A stretch of DNA of 5,084 bases from Kiritimatiellia bacterium. GTDB lineage: Bacteria > Verrucomicrobiota > Kiritimatiellia > RFP12 > UBA1067. This document shows, in pieces, positions 1 through 4,067 of this stretch. Each line of letters begins with the position of its first letter. Position 1 is the stretch's first letter. Below the pieces are notes generated by a model that made no database searches, was not told where the DNA came from, and was given only the letters and a program-made list of their open reading frames with translations. Position numbers and translations under genes: made by a program. The DNA lies in NCBI GenBank assembly GCA_017459225.1, contig JAFUDL010000318.1, forward strand, positions 1-5,084, written 5' to 3'.

Positions 1-46
1 CACGAACCACGAGCCACGAATCACGAACCACGAATCACGAACCACG
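1..46. repeat. Degenerate 7-base tandem repeat (CACGAAY array)
   Basis: About six and a half copies of a 7-base unit, CACGAAC or CACGAAT (one copy CACGAGC), run head to tail from the left edge. The 14-base double unit at 15-28 is repeated exactly at 29-42, and 1-14 differs from it at two positions. The array may extend beyond the window. It is non-coding as far as can be seen and lies just upstream of a promoter. It resembles in style the heptameric short tandem repeats (STRRs) known from cyanobacteria, but the unit is different and no relationship is claimed. Confidence 0.9.
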
Positions 47-64
47 CACTAGGCACTAGGCACT
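46..64. repeat. 7-base tandem repeat (GCACTAG array)
   Basis: GCACTAG occurs at 46-52 and 53-59, followed by a partial copy at 60-64. It continues without a gap from the CACGAAY array, so 7-base periodicity holds across the whole of 1-64 although the word changes. The inverse complement of its 9-base core, GCCTAGTGC, occurs at 2764-2772, just after the operon ends. The putative -35 box of the first gene lies inside this array. Confidence 0.85.
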
Positions 65-78
65 ATAAATGCTATAAT
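50..78 (+). promoter_or_regulatory. Sigma70-type promoter of the RAM-aminotransferase-queA operon
   Basis: A perfect -10 box TATAAT lies at 73-78. With a 17-base spacer, the matching -35 position (50-55) reads TAGGCA, four of six against TTGACA. Transcription would start near 84-86, giving a leader of roughly 20 bases that carries the Shine-Dalgarno site at 94-99. The -10 box is strong evidence. The -35 box is weaker and consists of repeat sequence, so the spacing may be a coincidence. Confidence 0.65.
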
Positions 79-93
79 ATACGGCGTGCAACG

Positions 94-99
94 AAGGAG
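94..99 (+). promoter_or_regulatory. Ribosome binding site of the RAM-domain gene
   Basis: AAGGAG ends 7 bases before the ATG at 107. This spacing decides in favour of the ATG over the in-frame GTG at 86, which would fall at about the predicted transcription start and has no Shine-Dalgarno sequence. Confidence 0.8.
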
Positions 100-106
100 A
101 CAGGCA

Positions 107-424
107 ATGAAGAAGAAGGTTGAGAAGGTGACGGCGGTGATCGAGCTGAAGATCACGCCGGCAAGAGACACGGGCTTTGCGAAGATCGCGCAGCGGATCG
201 CGAAGTTCCCGCAGGTGGACGCGTGCTTTCTGATGAGCGGCGCGTACGATCTTCTCGTATTCGTGAGCGGCGGTTCGCTGCAGGATGTGGCGCATTTCGT
301 CTCGGCCGAGCTCTCCACGATCGACGGCGTTCTCTCCACCGCCACGCACTTCATGCTCAAGACGTACAAGGCGAAGGGCGTGCTGGCTGCGTTTGCGGAA
401 GACGGGCGGCTGCCGGTCGTGTGA
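107..424 (+). CDS. Stand-alone Lrp/AsnC ligand-binding (RAM) domain protein
   Basis: The protein is 105 residues. From about residue 7 to 85 it matches the alpha-beta RAM (Lrp/AsnC C-terminal) domain: a first strand (VTAVIELKI), a helix, a second strand leading into SGAYDLLVFV, a second helix and a final strand. SGxYDLL is typical of the family, where RAM domains bind amino acids at oligomer interfaces. Full Lrp/AsnC regulators are about 150 residues with an N-terminal helix-turn-helix. Here the domain is absent and cannot lie upstream, because a promoter and repeats occupy that space. It is therefore probably a cytoplasmic amino-acid-sensing or oligomer-forming partner rather than a DNA-binding regulator itself. 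It is first in an operon with an aminotransferase 10 bases downstream, and Lrp-type genes are commonly paired with such enzymes. Whether it modulates the enzyme directly or joins a full-length Lrp elsewhere is unknown. The family call is firm; the role is inferred. Confidence 0.85.
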   Translation: MKKKVEKVTAVIELKITPARDTGFAKIAQRIAKFPQVDACFLMSGAYDLLVFVSGGSLQDVAHFVSAELSTIDGVLSTATHFMLKTYKAKGVLAAFAEDGRLPVV

Positions 425-428
425 GGTG
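423..428 (+). promoter_or_regulatory. Ribosome binding site deciding the aminotransferase start
   Basis: GAGGTG overlaps the stop codon of the RAM gene (422-424) and ends 6 bases before the GTG at 435. It supports GTG 435 over the alternative in-frame GTG at 426, which lies within this site. The overlap with the upstream stop suggests translational coupling. Confidence 0.6.
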
Positions 429-434
429 GCGCAA

Positions 435-1649
435 GTGGCAGGAAGAAGCTTCATCGCCCCGCATGTGGCGGAGCTGCCGAAAAGCGGCATCCGCAAGTTC
501 TTCGACATAGTGGCGCAGCGCAAGGACGTGGTCTCGCTTGGCGTGGGCGAGCCCGACTTCGACACGCCCTGGCACATCTCGCGCGCCGCGGTGACGGCGC
601 TTGAGGATGGCGCCACGCACTACACGTCCAACCTCGGCACCCCCGAGCTCAGGCAGTCCATCGTCGCCTACGTCAAGCGCCGCCTCGGCGCGGAGTACGA
701 CTGGAAGAAGGAGGTGCTTGTCACGGTGGGCGTGAGCGAGGCGATAGACCTCGCTGTGCGCGCCATCACCTCGCCCGGGGACGAGATACTCTACCACGAG
801 CCGTGCTTCGTGTCGTACGCGCCCACGATCCGCCTTGCGCACGGCGTGCCCGTTAGCGTGGAGACGCGCGCGGAGGACTCGTTCCGCCTCACGGTCGATG
901 CCCTCGAGTCGAAGGTGACGCCGCGCACGAAGGCTCTGCTCTTGAATTTCCCGTGCAACCCCACCGGCGCCACGCTCACGCGCGCCGACCTGAAGGCGAT
1001 CGCGAAGTTCGTGTTGCGCCACGACCTGCTGCTGCTGGCGGACGAGGTGTACGGCGAGCTCGTGTATCCGCCTGCTGCGGGCGGCAGGCAGGCGCCGAAG
1101 CCGATTTCGTTCGCGAGCCTGCCGGAGCTGCGGGACAGTCTGGTGCTCCTGAACGGCTTCTCGAAGTCCTGGGCCATGACGGGCTACCGCCTCGGCTACG
1201 CGAGCGGCCCGGCCGAGGTGGTGGATACGATGATGAAGATCCACCAGTACGGCATCATGAGCGCGCCCACTCTCGCGCAGCATGCAGGGGTGGAGGCGAT
1301 GAACAGGGGCGACGACGACGTGGAGCGCATGCGCCGCGAATACCAGCGCCGGCGCGACTTCATCGTGGGCGCGCTGAACGCGATGGGGCTTGAGACGTTC
1401 ATGCCGAAGGGCGCGTTCTACGTTTTCCCGTGCATACGCTCGACGGGACTCTCCTCGGAGGAGTTCTGCCTGCGCCTCCTGAATGAGCACGAGGTGGCGT
1501 GCGTGCCGGGCTCTGCGTTCGGCGCGTGCGGCGAGGGATTCGTGCGGATGAGCTACGCCACCAGCTACGAGAAGATCGAGCTTGCGATGAAGCGCATCGC
1601 GGATTTCGTGCGCGGTCTCCGCCGCGCGCGCGGAGGGCGCAAGGCGTGA
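435..1649 (+). CDS. Class I/II PLP-dependent aminotransferase (aromatic/aspartate type)
   Basis: The protein is 404 residues from GTG 435, a normal fold-type I aminotransferase length. It should transfer an amino group between an amino acid and a 2-oxo acid in the cytoplasm using pyridoxal phosphate. All core motifs are present: GEPDFDTP from about residue 38, Tyr63 in the THY motif, CNPTG with Asn175, ADEVY with Asp203 and Tyr206, the cofactor lysine Lys244 in GFSKSWAMTGYRLGY, and the substrate-carboxylate arginine Arg371 in FVRMSYA. Many stretches (GEPDFDTP, CNPTGA, KGAFYVFP, PGSAFG, SYATSYEK) closely resemble the archaeal aromatic aminotransferase of Pyrococcus and bacterial PatA/AspC-like enzymes. 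Substrate cannot be fixed: aromatic amino acids, aspartate, alanine or N-acetyl-LL-diaminopimelate are all possible. It is the second gene of the operon. Its stop overlaps the queA start by 4 bases. The upstream RAM-domain gene suggests amino-acid-responsive control. Confidence 0.92.
   Translation: MAGRSFIAPHVAELPKSGIRKFFDIVAQRKDVVSLGVGEPDFDTPWHISRAAVTALEDGATHYTSNLGTPELRQSIVAYVKRRLGAEYDWKKEVLVTVGVSEAIDLAVRAITSPGDEILYHEPCFVSYAPTIRLAHGVPVSVETRAEDSFRLTVDALESKVTPRTKALLLNFPCNPTGATLTRADLKAIAKFVLRHDLLLLADEVYGELVYPPAAGGRQAPKPISFASLPELRDSLVLLNGFSKSWAMTGYRLGYASGPAEVVDTMMKIHQYGIMSAPTLAQHAGVEAMNRGDDDVERMRREYQRRRDFIVGALNAMGLETFMPKGAFYVFPCIRSTGLSSEEFCLRLLNEHEVACVPGSAFGACGEGFVRMSYATSYEKIELAMKRIADFVRGLRRARGGRKA
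1632..1636 (+). promoter_or_regulatory. Ribosome binding site of queA
   Basis: GGAGG lies inside the 3' end of the aminotransferase gene, 9 bases before the GTG at 1646. It supports that GTG as the queA start, in line with the VKTRQFWYPLPERLIA beginning, which matches the usual QueA N-terminus in length and in the LPxxLIAxxP motif. Confidence 0.7.
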
Positions 1650-2758
1650 AGACTAGGCAGTTCTGGTATCCGCTTCCCGAGCGGCTCATAGCGCAGCATC
1701 CCTCGGAGAAGCGCGGCGAAGACCGAATGATGGTGCTTCACCGCGACACGGGAATGCTCGAGCACAGGATGGTGGGCGATTTCGTGGAGTACATCACGCC
1801 GAACGACCTTCTGGTGGTGAACGACACGAAGGTGTTCCCCGCGAGGCTGGTGGGCGTGTGGAAGGACTCGCCGGGCGCGGTGGAGGTGCTGATGGTGAGC
1901 GCCGCCGCAGTGGATGCGGAGCAGGCGGTGAGCGCGGCCGAGACTTCGCTTGCGGGCGAGGAGACAGTGTGGAACTGCATGATCGGCTCTGGGAGGCCGA
2001 GCCGCGAGGGACAGGTCGCCGTGTTCGGTCCGGAAGGCGAGCTTGAGGTGGAGCTGCAGGTGAAGCTGGGCGGCGGAATGTGGCGCGCGGCATTCCGCGG
2101 GCGGCGTCCTCTCGCATCGCTTCTCGACGAGTTCGGCCGTACCCCTGTGCCGCCGTACGTGCGGCGGGAGGGGACGCGCGAGGAGGAGGCTGCGGACCGC
2201 GAGCGCTACCAGACGATCTACGCGAAGCATGTGGGGAGCGTGGCCGCGCCCACGGCGGGGCTGCACTTCACGCCTGAGATATTCGCCGCGCTTGACGCGA
2301 AGGGCGTGCAGCGCGTCGCGGTGACGCTGCATGTGGGGCCGGGCACTTTTCGCCCAGTGAAGGCGGAGAACATCGAGGAGCACGTGATGGACTTCGAGGC
2401 GTTCTCGGTGCCGCCCGAGACGGCCGAGGCGGTGAACGCGTGCAAGGCGCGCGGCGGACGCGTGTTCTGCGTGGGCTCCACGAGCGTGCGCACGCTCGAG
2501 GCGGTGGCGTCGCGCGAGAGAGGAGAGGGCGAGCCGCTCGTGGTGCCGGGAAGCGGCGCGAGCGACATCTTCATCTACCCGCCGTACAAGTTCAAGGTGT
2601 GCGACTGCATGCTCACGAACTTCCACCTGCCGCAGTCCACGCTTCTCATGATGACGAGCGCATTGGCGGGGCGCGAGCGGATGCTCATCGCCTATGCGCT
2701 CGCCGTGAAGGCCCAGTACCGCTTCTTCAGCTACGGCGACTGCATGTTGATTGTTTGA
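1646..2758 (+). CDS. queA: S-adenosylmethionine:tRNA ribosyltransferase-isomerase QueA
   Basis: QueA transfers and isomerises the ribosyl group of S-adenosylmethionine onto preQ1-modified tRNA to give epoxyqueuosine, the penultimate intermediate of queuosine at the wobble base of GUN-anticodon tRNAs. The 370-residue protein has the family signatures in order: LPERLIAQHP near the start, VVNDTKVFPARL (Asn59 onward), APTAGLHFTPE (from Ala201), VTLHVGPGTFRPV, VGSTSVRTLEAV, TNFHLPQSTLLM (Phe326 onward), and a closing RFFSYGDCMLI. E. coli QueA is 356 residues and many others about 340. Here an Ala/Glu-rich insertion of very roughly 18 residues sits between Leu82 and Trp109, and the protein stops almost at once after the SYGD motif. 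The GTG start overlaps the preceding stop (GTGA), which implies translational coupling. No other queuosine gene is in view. No clear terminator follows. Confidence 0.97.
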   Translation: MKTRQFWYPLPERLIAQHPSEKRGEDRMMVLHRDTGMLEHRMVGDFVEYITPNDLLVVNDTKVFPARLVGVWKDSPGAVEVLMVSAAAVDAEQAVSAAETSLAGEETVWNCMIGSGRPSREGQVAVFGPEGELEVELQVKLGGGMWRAAFRGRRPLASLLDEFGRTPVPPYVRREGTREEEAADRERYQTIYAKHVGSVAAPTAGLHFTPEIFAALDAKGVQRVAVTLHVGPGTFRPVKAENIEEHVMDFEAFSVPPETAEAVNACKARGGRVFCVGSTSVRTLEAVASRERGEGEPLVVPGSGASDIFIYPPYKFKVCDCMLTNFHLPQSTLLMMTSALAGRERMLIAYALAVKAQYRFFSYGDCMLIV

Positions 2759-2763
2759 CGAGC

Positions 2764-2772
2764 GCCTAGTGC
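2764..2772. repeat. Inverted copy of the upstream GCACTAGGC motif
   Basis: GCCTAGTGC, six bases after the queA stop, is the exact inverse complement of GCACTAGGC, which occurs twice (46-54 and 53-61) before the operon. The three-gene operon is thus bracketed by this 9-base motif in opposite orientations. The match itself is certain, but a 9-base match could arise by chance. Confidence 0.55.
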
Positions 2773-2779
2773 AGAAGAA

Positions 2780-2809
2780 CCGAAACCAGAAACTTCGAAA
2801 CCTCGAAAC
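2780..2809. repeat. Degenerate 7-8-base repeat array (nnGAAAC units)
   Basis: Four consecutive units end in GAAAC: CCGAAAC, CAGAAAC, TTCGAAAC and CTCGAAAC. The array fills about half of the 60-base gap between queA and the ASKHA gene and stops 9 bases before the latter's ATG. Its last 14 bases (2796-2809) recur exactly at 4757-4770 inside the transporter gene. The segment 2794-2807 can form a 5-base-pair hairpin with a 4-base loop, too weak to call a terminator. Confidence 0.8.
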
Positions 2810-2818
2810 TTTCTTCGC

Positions 2819-4036
2819 ATGAAAGAACCACCAGATTCGCCAAAGGCATGCAGCGGCGCATGCGGAAGTTGTCCGCGCGCGGCGTCTTGCCCAACGCGTC
2901 GCGCCGCCGCATCGGCGCCGGTGCTGCTTGCTGGGGCGCGTCCTGAAGGTTCGGCCAGAGACTGCGATGGCGTGGGGTTCGCGGTCGACATCGGCTCCAC
3001 CACGCTCGCGCTTGCGCTCTATGACCTTCGCACGGGGACTCTGCTCGCCGAGAAGGGCTGCATAAATCCGCAGACCGCGGTTTCGCCTGACGTCGTAGGG
3101 CGAATCGCCGCCGCGGGTTCTCCATCCGCCCTGCAGCGCATGCAGCGTCTCGTCGCGGACGCCCTTGCGTCGCTTCTTGCCTCCGCCTGCTCCTCTGCCG
3201 GCATTCAACCGGCGTCCGTTGTGGATGGCGTCATGACGGGCAACACGGTGATGCTTCATCTGCTGACCGCTCGCGATCCAACTCCGCTTGGGCAAATCCC
3301 GTTTCGCGCCTCCTGGCTCGCAGGCTGCGACGATGTCCTCATAGGCCGCCCCGTGTGGCTGCCGCCCTGCATCGGCGCATTCGTGGGCGCAGACCACGTG
3401 TGCGCTCTTCTTTCAGCCGATTTCACGCCGAAGGGTCCGCCCGCTCTCCTCTGCGATCTCGGCACCAACGCCGAAGTGGCGCTGCGCGCTAACGGCACGA
3501 TCTACGCCACTTCGACTGCCGCGGGACCCGCCTTCGAAGTGGCCGGCGTGCGCGGTTCTGAGATACTGGACGCAATCGCGCGCCTTCTCAAATCGGGAGT
3601 CATCTCCGAGACAGGCGCCTCGCAGGGGGAGTTGCCGTTCCTTGCGCCCGGCATACGCCTTGCGAACTCCCACATCCGCGCCGTGCAGCTGGCCAAGGCG
3701 GCAGTCGCTGCCGGCATATCGGTGATGCTTGACGAAGCGGGCGTTGCGCCTGACGAACTTGAGTCAATCTACCTCGCCGGCGGCTTTGGCTGCGCGCTCA
3801 ATCCATCTTCGGCTGCCGTTGTGGGGCTGATCCCGAACGTTCCTTCCGCACGCACCTTCCCACTTGGAAACGCCGCGCTCGCGGGCGCCGCTAGGCTGCT
3901 TCTCTTCCCGGAGCTTCGTCCGCGCGTCGTCGAGCTCGCCCGCTCCGTGAAGCTCGTCGAGCTAGGCGGAAACGAAGATTTCTTCGACCGCTTCATCGAC
4001 GCGATGACTTTTGGCCCTTCGTCCTTCGACCTTTGA
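2819..4036 (+). CDS. ASKHA-type ATPase, RACo/DUF4445-like corrinoid-protein reactivator
   Basis: The protein is 405 residues. The core has the ASKHA (actin/hexokinase/Hsp70) nucleotide-binding motifs: phosphate-1 FAVDIGSTTLALALY with Asp57, phosphate-2 CDLGTNAEVAL with Asp213, and the adenosine motif LAGGFG at 319-324. The order, spacing and neighbouring MTGNTVMLHLL and STAAGPAFE stretches match the C-terminal domain of RACo and related DUF4445 proteins, which use ATP to drive reduction of inactive Co(II) corrinoid proteins. RACo itself is over 600 residues with an N-terminal 2Fe-2S ferredoxin domain. Here that is replaced by about 50 residues holding Cys11, Cys15, Cys18 and Cys24, plus Cys49, possibly a small metal or Fe-S site. 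The partner could be a short methionine synthase or another corrinoid methyltransferase, but none is in view. There is no Shine-Dalgarno site before ATG 2819. The last eight residues (FGPSSFDL) are encoded by a 7-base repeat. Codon choice is more C- and T-ended than in queA. Confidence 0.85.
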   Translation: MKEPPDSPKACSGACGSCPRAASCPTRRAAASAPVLLAGARPEGSARDCDGVGFAVDIGSTTLALALYDLRTGTLLAEKGCINPQTAVSPDVVGRIAAAGSPSALQRMQRLVADALASLLASACSSAGIQPASVVDGVMTGNTVMLHLLTARDPTPLGQIPFRASWLAGCDDVLIGRPVWLPPCIGAFVGADHVCALLSADFTPKGPPALLCDLGTNAEVALRANGTIYATSTAAGPAFEVAGVRGSEILDAIARLLKSGVISETGASQGELPFLAPGIRLANSHIRAVQLAKAAVAAGISVMLDEAGVAPDELESIYLAGGFGCALNPSSAAVVGLIPNVPSARTFPLGNAALAGAARLLLFPELRPRVVELARSVKLVELGGNEDFFDRFIDAMTFGPSSFDL

Positions 4037-4045
4037 CCATCGTCC
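4011..4045. repeat. 7-base tandem repeat spanning the ASKHA gene stop codon
   Basis: Five 7-base units follow one another: TTGGCCC, TTCGTCC, TTCGACC, TTTGACC and ATCGTCC. The array begins inside the coding region and ends 22 bases before the next ATG. The fourth unit contains the stop codon of the ASKHA gene (TGA at 4034-4036) and the TTGACC that makes a good -35 box for the transporter gene. Confidence 0.8.
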
Positions 4046-4061
4046 GGCGTTTTGGTAAACT
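4033..4061 (+). promoter_or_regulatory. Probable promoter of the MFS transporter, leaderless type
   Basis: TTGACC at 4033-4038 matches the -35 consensus at five of six positions. After exactly 17 bases comes TAAACT at 4056-4061, four of six against TATAAT and a fit to TAnnnT. Only six bases separate it from the ATG at 4068, so the transcript would begin at or very near the start codon. No Shine-Dalgarno sequence is present (the bases before ATG read TATTTCC), which agrees with a leaderless message. This is inference from spacing alone. Confidence 0.5.
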
Positions 4062-4067
4062 ATTTCC

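Noticed and set aside
1..64. CRISPR array
   Set aside because: The units are 7 bases with no spacers, so there is no repeat-spacer structure.
1..106. Riboswitch or structured leader before the RAM gene
   Set aside because: The predicted leader is only about 20 bases, too short for a riboswitch, and the upstream bases are simple repeat.
285..434. N-terminal extension of the aminotransferase to an upstream ATG at 285
   Set aside because: The extension would overlap the RAM gene in another frame, has no family similarity, and GTG 435 with a well-placed GAGGTG gives the expected length.
357..1490. A 377-codon open frame on the minus strand opposite the aminotransferase
   Set aside because: The translation is low in complexity and Arg/His/Ala-rich, and the aminotransferase on the + strand has all catalytic motifs.
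2759..2818. A transcription terminator after queA
   Set aside because: The only hairpin seen (2794-2807) has a 5-base-pair stem made of repeat units and no proper T-run. It is not convincing as a rho-independent terminator.
1565..3397. A 610-codon open frame on the minus strand across queA and the start of the ASKHA gene
   Set aside because: It lies opposite strongly supported family members, crosses a gene boundary, and its translation is rich in Arg and His with no recognisable domain. Long antisense frames are expected in GC-rich DNA with this codon bias.
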